A DNA stretch of 64,000 nt from Setoptus koraiensis (lineage: Eukaryota; Arthropoda): contig CM106585.1 of the NCBI GenBank assembly GCA_048013815.1, positions 20,460,001 through 20,524,000 on the forward strand, written 5' to 3'. Within the stretch, counting starts at the first letter, position 1. The number at the start of each line of letters is the position of its first letter. Below, in pieces: positions 13,756 to 26,599 of the stretch. The notes beneath the pieces were generated by a model that made no database searches, was not told the origin of the DNA, and saw only the letters and a program-made list of their open reading frames with translations. The translations under genes and the position numbers were made by a program.

Positions 13756-15130
13756 TAAGTGCTCCTATTCAGTGCAACTTTGTGATCGAGTTCTGATTTC
13801 GTTGAAAATTTCGGTCTGACAATGGCGAATCGTGCGGATTCTTGCAAAATTTTGTGAGGTAGATGGAGAACTCACTTGAATGTGCCTTTTTGGGAATTAA
13901 AAACTTTGAGATTATCGAAATTGCTGCCGAATTAATAAGTTACAAATGTAATTCTGCCCAATATGCCGCGAGATATTCATTTTGTAGACGATGACTGCGA
14001 TGCTTGAAACCTTCCAAATCTGGACGAAAGCCACTATATGGAGCTTGTGCCAATTAACTAATTAGCTAACGAAGCTTTGAGCCTAGTTCTGATGGCAAGA
14101 AGCAATAGTTTTATGACATAGACATGCATATATAGTAGAGTTAGAATGGTCGTGGATACAAAACGGAAAGGACACACAGAGAGCAATAGTTAATCCTCAG
14201 ACATGCGAATCTCTTTTGCATTTATTTACACTAATAATAAAACAATGACGATGAGCCATAAAATATGTCTATGATTGTCTAAAACAAACAAAAAGATAAA
14301 CGAAAAAGTGAGTGGAAAATTGTCGAATGATCGTCATGTTATACACATGCTCGCCAGCATAAATAGTGGCTGTCTTGCTCCGATTTATTGGAACCACACC
14401 CTGTATGTACCTATCGACACAATGGCTGGCTAACCAGATTACAAGTGGAGCATGTGATGCCCACGCTGGCCTCGATCAATTGAGGCATCATCTCGCGCAA
14501 ATACAAATACTGACAGTGGGACTGTCAGTGGTTGTTGTGTTTTACATTGTGTCTTATTTACCTGGCTCGCATTTGTTGTTGCGCGTTGCGATGTTGCTCT
14601 GAACATGCTCACTGAATGAGTATCATCTTCTCACCTGAGCAACACGATGACAGTTTATCTCTGCAAGTCTATATAATATCTATATATATAAATCGTGTAC
14701 TATATCTAATATATAGTTGCACAACAATAGCGACACTTGGCGTGTGTGAGTGTTAGTGTTCCTATGCACCTGCATGAACTCGTTCATGCCAAACATTACG
14801 CAACATGAGGGTTGAATTGCAGAATAAGAATTAGCAAGCGAGCGAATATGGCAAGGAGAGAAAAGGAGATAATGTTGTCTGTCCGAATTATATTCGAGAC
14901 TTCGACACAGTTGTCGTGACAGTTGTCAGTTTATTGAATATCACCACTGCCAAGGTGAAGTAGTATCAGTTGAAAGTTTGTCTCGCGTATGCAAGATTCG
15001 ATTAGAGTATACACAATATACTTGTGCAGTTTGATTCACCTTGACAAAAGAGTTGCCAGCAGCTATTTAGCAACGGTTATTTTACAACAGCAACAACAGC
15101 AACAGCATCGCCAACAGCGTCAACAGAATA
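13756..15130. other. Intergenic and probable SLC4A11-like 5' leader
   Basis: No gene recognised. The stretch holds an AT-rich patch at 14670-14720, a copy of the motif CACCCTGTATGTAC near 14397 that recurs at 55164 and 55457, and CAA/CAG-rich sequence from about 15075 that likely forms the 5' UTR of the transporter gene. Confidence 0.45.
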
Positions 15131-18100
15131 ATGGAGTCGCCAGCAGAGCCTCAAGTTGGTGGAAACAACAACAACAGTGCGACCATTAACGATGACCACA
15201 ATGGCGCTGCACTAAGACGGGAAACGCGAAACAGTGATGAGCCAGAGGTCAGTTCAACGAAAAATATTAACAGGTTATCTGTGGCCTGTGGTGGCGAGCA
15301 ACAGCAAGTTAGTGAACATGTCGAAGACAATCCAACTAAATATTTGTACAAGAGTCTAAGCATGATTGTCGATCCAATAAATTGTCTGGATCATCACCAG
15401 CCCGACTGTTCAGTGACCGACAGCAGCAACGCTCTGGCTGGCCATTGTGGTCGAGCGATGGCCACAGCCAGTGTTACAAGCAAGAACAACGATTCTATAA
15501 TAGAAGCAGCAAATAACGATCTAGAGGGCGCAACTACGACGCCTTACGATGACAACAATATTAAAAACAGAAAGCAATCTAATAGCACCAACGGTACATT
15601 ATCCACCAATAATACACAGCACACAAACAGATCAACGGAGTACGCCATTCAAAACTTGGACGTAGATAATTATGTTGTCGACGGCATGCACAATGTTGTT
15701 GTTTCCGACTGTCTGTTGGACGACGAGGACAACAACGGCGAATGTAGCCGACGAAACAGTCACTCTATACCTGAGCGAAATTTGTTATATTGTTCGCTAG
15801 AACGGATTAAATTGAAAGATTTCGGTTGCGAAATTAGAGCACTCATGGACGTGGAACAATTTGTGCATCAGGCCATATTATTGTTGGACATGGCCGACAT
15901 AGTGGTGGAAGACATTGTTGACAATATGCTGAGGAAGGTGAGTTGTGCGACATTGCGCATTTGCCAATTACCAATTACTAATTTACAATTACCAGTGATT
16001 AGCATGTCATGAGAAGACAAACGAATTGATTGATGTGCGTTTTGTTTTGCCGACTTTTGTTGACCACTGTCAACTGTCAACCGTCAACTGTCAACCGTCA
16101 ATTGTCAACTGGCAACTGTAACCTGCTCACCTGCTGCCACTGCTGCATCGGACACGCTAATGAACTCAGATTATCAGCGTCGATCGAGACATATCCGAGC
16201 GTGTGATCAACGAGGCCAAGAACGCGCTATTCATACACAAGTCCGGTAAGTGCCAGCAGTCACTGTTGAACAGTGCCCATTTCGTTACGAGTGACTCGTG
16301 GCGCAACGGCAACTCGTGGGTCAGCTCAACTTACGCAAATTGCGCTGGCCCACGAGTTGCCATAAGTGGTTGCCAGTGACCTGCATACGTAACTGGCTCT
16401 GCTGGTGCCAGCAATAACTGCCAGAGATCACCGCAAGGTGCAACTCGGCTTGTACTGGTAGCAGGCGACGTGTGGCCCAGAGAGAGAGGCACGGCGACAA
16501 ACAAACGGGACCAACCAACAATTTTTCCCGGTTGTGCCAGTAATTTAATTGAAAGAGGCGCCTACCAGCATCGATTGTTTGCTGCTTCGTTGGTTTCGCT
16601 CGCCCCTCATGCCTCTACGTGTCCGCGCATCTCTGCATCTCCATGTGTCTCTACATCTCCATGTGTCTCCATATATCTCTTCACATCTTCATATATCTAT
16701 ATATACATGTCGCCATCGCCGTCTTTTTATCTCGGGCGTCTGCGAGGGGCGCCATTGACACACTGTATGCGTTCGTGTCCTACGAAACTGTGCGAATCGC
16801 ATTCAACAATCACAACAACAACAACAACCACTGTTACGTGTGCGCGTACCTGGATGATTATGTAACGTGCGATGGACCGTGAATGGGTGCATGGCGTGGA
16901 TCGTGGCCAATCGTGGTGACGCACAAACAAACAAATGCAACGTTGCGCGCTCAACACAAATATTAGCCAGTCTATTATCGCGAACAATACAAGGCATACA
17001 AATATCAACAGATCCCATGATGCCCGGACTGGACTACGACCAATCTTGGCTGTGCTCAATGTAAGTTGTGTCCGGCCAGCCAGCAGCTGTTGTGCCGTTA
17101 TTGCCGGTTGCGTCGTTGTTGCCGGTTGCTCATTGTGGCCGCTCGGCGCTGACCAGCGGCCGCCGACCAGCGGCCGCCGACAGTTACTGACAGAGAGCGA
17201 CGCCCGTCATTATAATGACAATGAACACACAAATGTGGCACAATAATAATGATAATGACAATAATAGTAACAACAATAACACTGATAATAATGTTGATCG
17301 TCATGTATGTCAGGTGCAATCTGCCCACCATCAGTAAGCGGCACGTGGCCATAGCCAGACTGAAGCACTTTGTCAACATGGGCAAGAACGCGCACGAGGT
17401 GCGATTCTTCATATTGATCGTGACGCCCAGAAAAGAGGTATCGTATTGTGCGAGTGGAGAAACAATCTCAGCTTGTCACTTGAGCCATCTGGCCTCATCT
17501 CACATATTTACTTTTTTGCCGTGCTTGCATCAATTGTAATTAATTGTGTAATTATTTGTGCACAATTTCCATTGGCCTATTTCTATATGTGCTATATTGT
17601 TGGCTCATTTTGCGACAACCTGATGCCGGCCCAATGCCCACTCGCGATGCCCACTCAATGCCACAGAAAGGAACCAAGAACGCGCTAGAAACAGGAAGAA
17701 CCTTCGCCACAATATTCTCTGACATTGATTTTAGACAGGTGCTGCTGAACGCGCACAATGAAACGGAATTCAAGAACGCGCTGCTGAGTTATACAAAGAA
17801 ACTGAGCAATGTCAACACTAGCCTCTTGGACAGTGCCAATGAGGCCGTGCATACGCAGCCAACGATCAACGACGACAACTGCAACGGAGCATCGTCACAA
17901 GTGCCCAACAACAGTAACAGCGCCTCTGTTGGCCGGCACGGACAGTATCTTGTTGTGACAAACAACAACAACAGCAACCACCAACAACATCAGCAGCAGC
18001 AGCAGCAAAATCAGTTGATCACTATTGTCAACAAGGGCAAGTCGTCGTTGACAACATCCACGCCAACCAAACCGACCACCCAAACAACAACCAGCACAAT

Positions 18101-21100
18101 GCACACAGCCAAATTGATGGCCAATTCCAGTTCGTTTAGCAATCTTGCCAGGCCAAACAGCGCTGGCCAAACTGGCTTGCACGCAAACAATAACGGAACG
18201 GGCGAACGGGAAGTGCACGACGACCTGTCCAACGCCACCTACAGGCTTGTTATGCAGGCCGGCAAGAGGCCCGTCGCGCATCACTCGCCAAACAAGAGGG
18301 CCGTGTGCCTCAAGTTGAGCACGGCCGACAAGGTGAGTTGTCGACTGACCGAGTCGCACGTTCGTCGTGCGCCCAATAAACTGCCCAATAAACTGACCTA
18401 TCAACTGACCAATCAACTGCCCAATAAACTGACCTATCAACTGACCAATCAACTGACTAATCAACTCAACTGACCAATTTGATTGGTGTGTCCGCAGAGG
18501 CGCAAGTACATCATCGGCAACGGACTGTGCGCCGACATCAAGCGGCGCTTCAAGTTTTTCGCGTCGGACTTCACCGACGGTAAGTTGTGTCGTTGCGAAT
18601 CACAACTTGTGATACAACGGTTGTATGCAAGATGTGCAGCACAGATGGCGCGCTTGTTGTTGTCGCAAGAGCCTCATCAATAAATCAATTTCAATAAATC
18701 TCTCTCTCTATCTCTCCACATCGATCGCTCATCACTGTTGAGCCAGGTTTCGTGGGCCCAAAGACCGTGCACAAGACCATTTCGACAATCGTCTTCTTGT
18801 ATTTCGGCATACTGTTGCCAACAATGGCGTTCGGGGTGCTCAACACCACCAACACCAACGGCAAACTGGGAGGTAAGCCAGCTTGTTAGGATATTGTGCT
18901 AACACACACCGACCAAACATGCTCAACAATCAGACTAACTAACTGTGTGATCTACTCGCCGCTGCAGACATACGCAAGGCCATCATCGGCCAATCGCTGG
19001 GCGGCTTCCTGTTCGCCCTGTTCGGAGGACAACCGCTGGTCATCATCATGACCACGGCCCCGCTGTGCCTGTACACCAAAGGTGAGCGCTGCAGCACCAG
19101 TTGCAAACTTTTCTCAAGTCACTCAAAAGCGAATCTCGAGCCACTCAAAAGCAAATCTCAACTTGAGATTGTAAAGTCACTCGAAAGCAACCGCTCAACC
19201 CGTTTTCCTATTCAAATTTGTTTGCATTCCCAATTTTTGCTGCAAATTTTCAATGCAAATGCCAATGGAACCAACCAACGCCACGTGCAGTGATATACAC
19301 CATGTGCGAAGACTACAATTATCCATTTTTGCCTATGTACGCGGCGGTCGGCCTGTGGAACGCGTTCTTTCTCACACTGTATTCGGTGTTCGACGTCAGT
19401 CGGCTCATGAAATGGTGCACCAGATCAACCGAGGAGATATTTGCCCTGTTCATTGCCATAGCGTTCGGCGTTGACGCCGGCAGAGATCTCATCAAAAGTG
19501 AGTCAACAATGAGCACTGTTTGCGCTCAATCATACACAATCATATTTATATGAAACAATTATGATGTTTGATCATCTCAATGTTCATGTTTCATTTATTT
19601 CAACACCATTGTTGCCATGCTGTGGTGCCAATAAACCATTGGCAATGGTGCCACAACACTTACGCCCCCGACTTGGCCTTCGCCTCGTCAGACTTCAACA
19701 GATACTATTATTCGAATGCTTGTCTGCGCGCAAATTCGACCCTCATGACGACGACTTCCAATGGGTCCATTGTTGCGCAAATAGACAAACAACAGCTATT
19801 CGCATCGGCCAATGGTAATACTATTAGTAATGTTAGCAGCACGGACATATTAGATTTGGAGCCGATATGCCGACGAGAGTCCAGCCTGCTGTTCATAATA
19901 CTCATGTTCGGAACACGTAAGTGCCCAGTATTCCCATATATTCTTATTCGCTCCAGTTAACCCCATTATTCGGAATATGCCCCAATATGCCCGTTCGCTG
20001 CATTCAGCCGGCAACATTCGGCCCGGTGATATTCGATATCGGCTCACTGATATTATATGTTATTTATTATGACCGGCGCCGCAATATCTGGCAATATCTG
20101 GCAGTGTCCGACGATATCCGACAATATGTCTTGTCACAAGAGTCTTGTCACAAGAGTCTTGTGAGGCACAAGCGCGACGCGGCGCACAAGTTGACAAAAA
20201 CATTTGCACATTTTGTTTTTGCGCTCTGGCCCGATTGTCGAAATGGGCAGACTGATCGCGTTGCTCGGGGGCCATTCTGGAGCCCGTGTCATTTGATTCT
20301 AGCAAACGTCAGACACCCGAATCGATCCGCATTTGCAAGTTCGAGCAGCCAGACTGTCTCGGCTCGCGACTGTCGCCAATTGTCAGACTGTCTCGGCTCG
20401 CGACTCTCTGTCAGGCGAGTTTTGGCAGTCGGCCCGCCATTGAGCCAATGTCAACGAAGTGACAGGTCACATCGCATACATCGCATACATCGCATGCTTC
20501 TAATGCGAATCTATCTAGCGACCTGCCCGTGTGTGAGCCCGTATTTACGAGCAGCCAACGTATGATGTAATCTCATTATTGCAGCAGCAGCCGAACGACA
20601 GAGATAATATGATTTGGATTTGTTAGTTTGGCCGAAAGAACAGCCCAAACAACAACAACAACAGTGTGCGTCATTTGCTCAGATGTAGGTCGTTAAGCAA
20701 TTATTTGCATATGTTGATCATACATCATTTCTTTGTTCCTCTTTGCTGCCACCTCCAATCGCCTGCAATGGGGCGCGCACACAGTTTGGCTGGCCCTGGC
20801 ATTATACAACTTCAACAGGACGCCCTATCTTCAGGCCAGCAAGCGAGACATGCTGGCCGACTATGCCCTGCCAAGCGCCGTTATAGTGATGAGCTTCGTG
20901 GGATCCTATGTGTTCGAGGAAATTCACGGTGGGTTCACGGTGACGACACAGTCATCGTCATCAACTCTTGAAATTGCAAGATTACATCACAAATTCATTG
21001 CTTACTAATTCATCGGCTCTAAATTATCGCTCATTTTGTTTGCAATTTCGGCCTCTTTTCGGCCCGTTTTGGGCTCCATTTTGCCACGGTGCAACTCAGT

Positions 21101-22400
21101 GGAAAAATTCGCCGTTTTGGAGCAGCTCTCATTCAAGGCCGCCCCATTGTACGAGATGGCGCCCGTTGGCTTCTTGGTGGCCATGGGCCTGGGTTTCACG
21201 CTGTCGCTGCTGTTCTTTATGGATCAAAATATAAGTGCCGCCATGGTGAACAGTCCACAAAATAAGTAAGCACCGCGTTGCAACAACCAATTAACATTCA
21301 CTCGTCGTCTAATTACAGACATTTAATTCTAAATACGTTCTAAGCACTAATGAACAAACGTCTCATCGTTGAATTGTTTACATGGATGCACCGACAATTG
21401 ACAACAATGGTCAGATTGAAGAAGGGCTGCTCCTATCATTACGATCTGCTCGTCGTGGGCCTGTTAAACGGCCTGCTAACTCTGTACGGTCTGCCCATGA
21501 TGCACGGAGTGTTGCCCCATTCGCCATTGCATGTCAGAAGTTTGGCCGATGTCGAGGAACGAGTAGAGCAAGGCCACGTAAAAGAGATGTGAGTATAGCC
21601 AGATTTGCAAGATAATTTAATTTGCATAAAACTCATATTGCACACATCATATCATAGCATCTTAGCACAAGTTTACATAAATGTAGTTGCTGTAAATAAC
21701 TGGTTATGTTTCTGAATATAATATTTTTGCTTATTGCATTATTGCTAGCATAATCAATGTTCGTGAAACTAGAGTAACTGGCATCATATCGCACATACTC
21801 ATTTGTATGTCAATATTTTTGGTACCCTACCCAATAGCTTATATACCGACGGCCGTATTGGATGGTTTGTTCTTGTATATGGCCGCCACCTCGCTAGATG
21901 GATTGCAAATGTTTGAGAGAATAACGTTGCTATTCATGGAACAGGTGAGTCATTCCAATGACTAATTTATCAATATATCCGATGCAACTTACAACACTTA
22001 AAAACCGTTGGTAATTTGTTGGTCGTTTTGTATCGCAACTTGTGTCAACAGAGTGCCTATCCGCCCAATCATTATATTAGACGCTGTCCACAGAGAAAGA
22101 TTCACGAATTCACGCTGGTTCAATTGTTTCAATTGGTGGTTATGTGCTTTTTTGGCTTCTCGCCCTCCAACACAATTGAGATGTTCTTCCCTGTTGTCAT
22201 ACTATTGATGCTGCCCTTCAGGTGAGTTCCCGGTTTGTCCGGTTGTCACACGTAGTAGTTCGCTTGTTGTGTTTTGCTGTCCACTGACCTGGTTTGTCTG
22301 TTAATTTGTTTTACTCGTGTCGCTCATTTTATGCAGGAGCAAACTGGTTCCCTACTATATCGAGGACAAGTATTTAGAGGCTCTAGATGGCGAGCACTAA
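15131..22400 (+). CDS. SLC4A11: SLC4A11-like (NaBC1/BTR1) transporter, 16 exons
   Basis: Exons 15131-15937, 16170-16245, 16967-17060, 17314-17437, 17667-18332, 18498-18579, 18747-18872, 18968-19081, 19291-19497, 19692-19916, 20785-20928, 21100-21265, 21415-21588, 21749-21944, 22052-22221, 22337-22400. All phases agree and give 1144 aa. The first exon codes a disordered N-terminus, then the cytoplasmic domain begins ([16 protein letters not shown]). Matches to vertebrate SLC4A11 follow in order: [108 protein letters not shown], and the ending [13 protein letters not shown]4A11 is a plasma-membrane proton/ammonia- or borate-linked transporter; the substrate here is not known. Human protein is near 890 aa; the excess is the long N-terminus plus a low-complexity insert in exon 5. 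The ATG at 15131 is the first good start. Confidence 0.9.
16067..16118. repeat. Heptamer tandem repeat CYGTCAA
   Basis: Seven to eight copies of a 7-bp unit (CTGTCAA/CCGTCAA with drift at the end) in the first intron of the SLC4A11-like gene, 50 bp before the exon-2 acceptor. Confidence 0.85.
17151..17178. repeat. Exact 14-bp tandem duplication, GC-rich
   Basis: GACCAGCGGCCGCC occurs twice head to tail in an intron of the SLC4A11-like gene. It gives two GCGGCCGC octamers 14 bp apart in otherwise AT-rich DNA. Confidence 0.9.
18372..18478. repeat. 12-bp tandem repeat with 36-bp higher order, intronic
   Basis: About eight 12-bp units (CCCAATAAACTG, ACCTATCAACTG, ACCAATCAACTG) arranged as repeating trios. 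They fill most of the 165-nt intron between exons 5 and 6 of the SLC4A11-like gene. Because 12 is a multiple of 3, the repeat is open in the exon-5 frame. Confidence 0.9.
20081..20500. repeat. Cluster of short direct repeats in transporter intron 10
   Basis: Within the 868-nt intron: CAATATCTGG twice near 20090-20110, CTTGTCACAAGAGT twice near 20129-20160, a 22-bp duplication at 20350-20371 and 20384-20405 (core CAGACTGTCTCGGCTCGCG), and ATCGCATAC in triplicate near 20470-20497. It looks like local replication slippage. Confidence 0.7.
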
Positions 22401-23344
22401 TCCTGGTTCCACCCGAGGAGGCTGTCCAGCGATACAAAATCGGCCGGTCAAATTTCAGACTGATGCAATGGGACAAGAGCGCACCAGAGCGGACAAGAGT
22501 GGCCGTCCCGTCAGAAGTGGGCCCCACTCTCTGGCGCTATCGCGCAGCTCGTTCACACCGGCCGGATATGGTTTTAGAGGATGAAGTAAATGAAGAACTT
22601 GCTGTTAGACAGCAAGGAAAGTGGCGAGTGTTGGAAACGAATTGGCCAGCCAACACTTATAAACGACGAGAAAACATACAATAAATAGAGCTGGCGAGTC
22701 AATTGAGCCAGCCACGACCAAATCCCCCAACAAATTCAATGCGGTCGATATGTTACTTATATCCGATAATATCTACTTATTATTATCCGATAACGAGCAC
22801 AGCGCCATTTGGGCTTCAACATTGATATCATGCGCCGTGATATGTCGCGTTTGTGCACTGCGGCAACAAGCTGGCTTCGATCTAGATCGAGAGGTGCGCC
22901 TGAAGTGTCTGTTATTTTGTGTTTTGAAACTGAGCAGCTATGCACAACAATCAACTTGCAAAATGGGCCTGCATCAGCGCTTCGAAAACAATACGCGGCA
23001 ACATTCATCCAACCGAGCCGAGCATCATTGTGTTTTCGTTTGGATGAACATTGACACACCGCGGATTAAAAGTGCTGCGAAATTCATGCGATAGCGATTT
23101 CGTTTGGCGGTGACTCAAATGCATTCGCGCAATATCTTATATTGTCAATATATTATATAGTATGTAGGCCGTTGTCGCAATCGACACAGGGGGCTACACG
23201 CTAATTAGAAAATGTTGATGTTAGCAGTTGCTCAATAGATCACTGTTGTCAGCTACCGGAAAAACTGGTGCTGTCAGTCGCTTGCAGCTTCAGCCAGTCA
23301 GTCGGCCTGTCAGTCAGTTGGCCTGTCAGTTATTCAGCCAGTTA

Positions 23345-23375
<31 letters not shown>

Positions 23376-24255
23376 CTGATGTTGTTGATGTTGTCGATGG
23401 TGGCAATTCTTGAAAACAAACAGTCGAACTTACGTAATAGTCAGACATAGTCGACTTGTTACGTGTGCAATCGGATAGAGAGAGAGAGAGAGAGCAACAG
23501 TCAACAAATCGTCCGTTATATGATAGCGTGCCCATAGGGCTGGCGCTGTTGTTGTTGCTCGCTGAATATCAAAATTAATACGTCTCTTGTTTAATCAATG
23601 GTGTATCACTAATGGGCGCACACTCTCATTGGCTCGGCGGCTAGGACAGTTGCAAGGCTAGAAAACTGTCTGACTAATGCTGCAAGTGTGACTCAATCAG
23701 ATCGCTCTAACTCTGACTTATCACTTAAATTTATACTATTTCTATTAGTATATCTGGCGAGACAACAACATTTAATACCTTGCTTGTGCGCTCATATGTG
23801 CAGCAGTAATTGATGATAAAATGTGTGAAATAATTGCATAGTCCAGATGGCAAAATGAATAAGTGTGTGTGTGTAAACATGATCAGAATCAACACTTTAT
23901 CCACAAGATTTCCCAACTATTTGCTTCACAACTCATTGCGCGCACTAGCATTTTTCAAGATCACCCAGCAACGCACCAACTTTTCCGTTGCATTTGCCCA
24001 AGTACAGCGTGAACCAGAACAACGAAAGAGAGAAAGCTGAATAAGCTAATTAACCAGTACAGTAATTGATCAACACGACAATTGATCAAGGCGACAATTG
24101 ATCAACACGACAATTAATCAATACGATAATTAATCAATTAACAATTATTGCTGCAGTGTCGGCAAAGTTGCTGCTGCAAAACTATTTCGAATAGGCGAAC
24201 AATAAAAGGCTTATTCCTTTATTATTGCCACACAACTCGTATACAACTGATCAGA
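22401..24255. other. Intergenic with tandem repeats
   Basis: The first part is probably the transporter 3' UTR; open frames here overlap it in other frames and are not convincing. A GTT/GAT-rich patch lies at 23345-23400 and a short (GA)n at 23478-23494. The 16-bp tandem array at 24064-24146 is listed separately. Confidence 0.5.
24064..24146. repeat. 16-bp tandem repeat upstream of the 24256 gene
   Basis: Four full units and a partial fifth of AATTGATCAACACGAC. Units 1-3 are nearly identical, units 4-5 drift to AATTAATCAATACGAT. The array ends 110 bp before the ATG at 24256, so it sits in the promoter or 5' leader. Confidence 0.9.
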
Positions 24256-25273
24256 ATGAAAGCCAGCAAGCTCATATTGGTGGGCCTGGTCGCCCTGTCG
24301 TGCATGTGCCTCATAGCCCTCATAATTCACTTGGCCTCTGGAAGGGGCGCAGATGAGCACCTCCAGTGCAAATTACAATCAGCGATGCCGTTGACCAGTT
24401 CGCACCAATTGAGGGCATTTAAAACGAAGAAGCGCGACGTTCTAGTTAGATTCTCGGGTTTCGTGGAATATTTCGAAGAGCCAACGGCCAAACAGGCACT
24501 GGGCAATAATAATACTAACAACAGTAATGACACAACCACCAAACGGACAATATCGGCCCTAATTGCTGCAACCGAATCATTTGTAAACGCAACAAACCAG
24601 CTAGCCAATCTCACCAGCAACGTTTCGCCAATGAGTCACTCAATCAATGCAACCACCACCACAACACAGTCGCCCCAATCGACCCAGCCGACGCAATCGA
24701 AATATGTTGCCCTGCAATTGGAATCGGTGAAATCTGAAACTCATTCGAATAAAAACGGCAAACATCACAGTGATCACAGTATGCTGATGACACGCATTAA
24801 ATTGCACACCTCTTGTGCCAAATTATCCTTTGATATGATGTCCCGATCGAGCGATAATAAACAGTTTGCAATTAATAACAAGATTAAATTATACAGATAC
24901 AAACAGCAGGAATTGGAATGTAAATTGGATAATGTGTCGCACGACGAGCTCCTGTTTCAAACCGACACAAGCCAGCATTATTATTGTCCAGATAAAACGA
25001 CATACAATTGTACAAAATTAGAAGATGACAAGAAAATAATAGCCAAATTGCACATTACCCACATAGAGTTAGAGTGGAATAGGCCGGAAAAGATGAAGGG
25101 CGATGAGTTTTTCACTAGGCAGAGTAAGTATATTACATATAATAGTAATAGTATCAGCAGTAAATGCAGATAAATACAGTTGCATGAAATGAAATAGTAT
25201 GATTCTCACAAGCTGTTGGTGTCTCCCATCTCTTCAATGTCTCAAATGTCCCTCAGGTCGATGCAGGCAATAA
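24256..25273 (+). CDS. Unknown glycoprotein with N-terminal signal anchor
   Basis: Exon 1 is 24256-25123 (289 codons plus 1 nt; donor AGA|GTAAGT). With the acceptor at 25257 the frame adds SRCRQ and stops at 25273, giving 294 aa; unspliced reading stops at 25173. The N-terminus MKASKLILVGLVALSC runs into a long hydrophobic stretch, so it is a signal peptide or type II anchor. At least seven N-glycosylation sequons (NNT, NDT, NAT, NLT, NVS, NCT) lie in a Thr/Asn-rich ectodomain. The C-terminal half has paired Cys motifs (SCAKLSFDM, LECKLDN, YYCPDKTTYNCT). I do not recognise the family. After the proposed stop, the frame reopens (EIITISNNEYCQTMCTC), so further exons or a different join are possible. 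Confidence 0.5.
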
Positions 25274-26599
25274 CAGCTACAGCAATTGATGGCCCCGTGA
25301 GATGGAGATCATCACAATCTCGAACAATGAATACTGCCAAACGATGTGCACTTGTCGCGTTTTTTTTCCTCTTGTCCAAATCCAAACAAATAACGGATTG
25401 AGAAGGCCTCACAAATCTGAGAATCAGAACATCATGTGGCGACGATGGATGGTCTGGTCAGCATGTTGCCATCGATTCTCACAGTTATATGTACCGTGCA
25501 GTTATATACAAGGGACATTAATTGAAGTTAGCAGTAAATATTGAACCGGATGCGGTGATCTTGTAGAATAATCAATTAAATGATGCTGAGGCCTGTCGTG
25601 GCCAATTTTCATCACTCATTCTGTCCTTGTTGGCCGGCAAAATGTTTTGCAGGTATCTGTCAGCTTGTACTGTACATACTCTTTTTGAAAAGATTGATTA
25701 TTATCATATTAGCCACAGACGGCCGATTGCCAGCTCTGATCTGAGATGACTAGGCCCAACACCATCGGTTGTTAACCGTGCCAGTTCCAAAAGGGTGCAA
25801 AATCGGGATATTCGTTTTTGAGGGATTTATGCATCGATTGCACAAATCTCCCAGAAATCTCTCTATCTTGCTGTCGAAGCACATTCGTTTCCCTCGAAAT
25901 CATTGAATTAAGCAGTTTTTCCTCATTTCTACCGAAATTCATCCCATTACTCGGAATAGGAATATAATGGAGTTCGGAGGTCTCTCTAAATTAACACGCA
26001 AGCAGATCTAGATAGACTTGCGTTGTGAATTAGAAAATGCGAGAGAATTTAATTCAGATGTTTGGGAGTATGGTTTGGTCGAGAACTGTTAGATCCACCT
26101 CAATTGAGTCGGCCAAACACTACATTTTGATATTTTATCTACCGAATTTCTAAAAAAACTATTATTTCAGTCTATTTAAAGCAAACTTACCGCAACTTTA
26201 TAGCAAGACAACCGCCGATTTTGTTAGCTCTAATCATCACTACCTGCTCATTGCTTAACTTGTAAACACTCCAGTGAAATCTATATAATTAGCAATCGTT
26301 AAGGTCTAGGTTGTGATTGCAGCAGCTCATAGTCACAAGACATGAATCTGTTTCAATTTACAGCGCCTGTAAGATGATATTGTAGGCCAAGGTATCTGAG
26401 CTTGTTGCCTGACTTGAAAACATCCATTGGTTCTATTTGGTCGCACTTGTCGGATTAGAGTCGATCCGGTTGATCAAATGAATTATTGCTAATCAATGAT
26501 AGCATGATAGCAATGTCGGAGCCCATGATTGACGATATTGAAAGAAAAAAGTATTCCCAGTATTTATTAGCAGTGTCCCTTTTGTAGAAAAACACAACC
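25274..26599. other. Intergenic, nothing recognised
   Basis: AT-rich spacer. The open frame at 25302-25544 contains EYCQTMCTC and could be a missed terminal exon of the gene before it, in a frame separated from that gene by one TGA. No other structure seen. Confidence 0.4.

Noticed and set aside
16727-17412. Overlapping open frames on both strands near the third and fourth transporter exons
   Set aside because: Only the pieces matching SLC4A11 with correct splice phases are kept; the rest are frame shadows over intron repeats.
22757-23094. Opposed open frames of 100-114 codons after the transporter
   Set aside because: No homology, no signal or domain pattern, and composition typical of random frames; likely 3' UTR.
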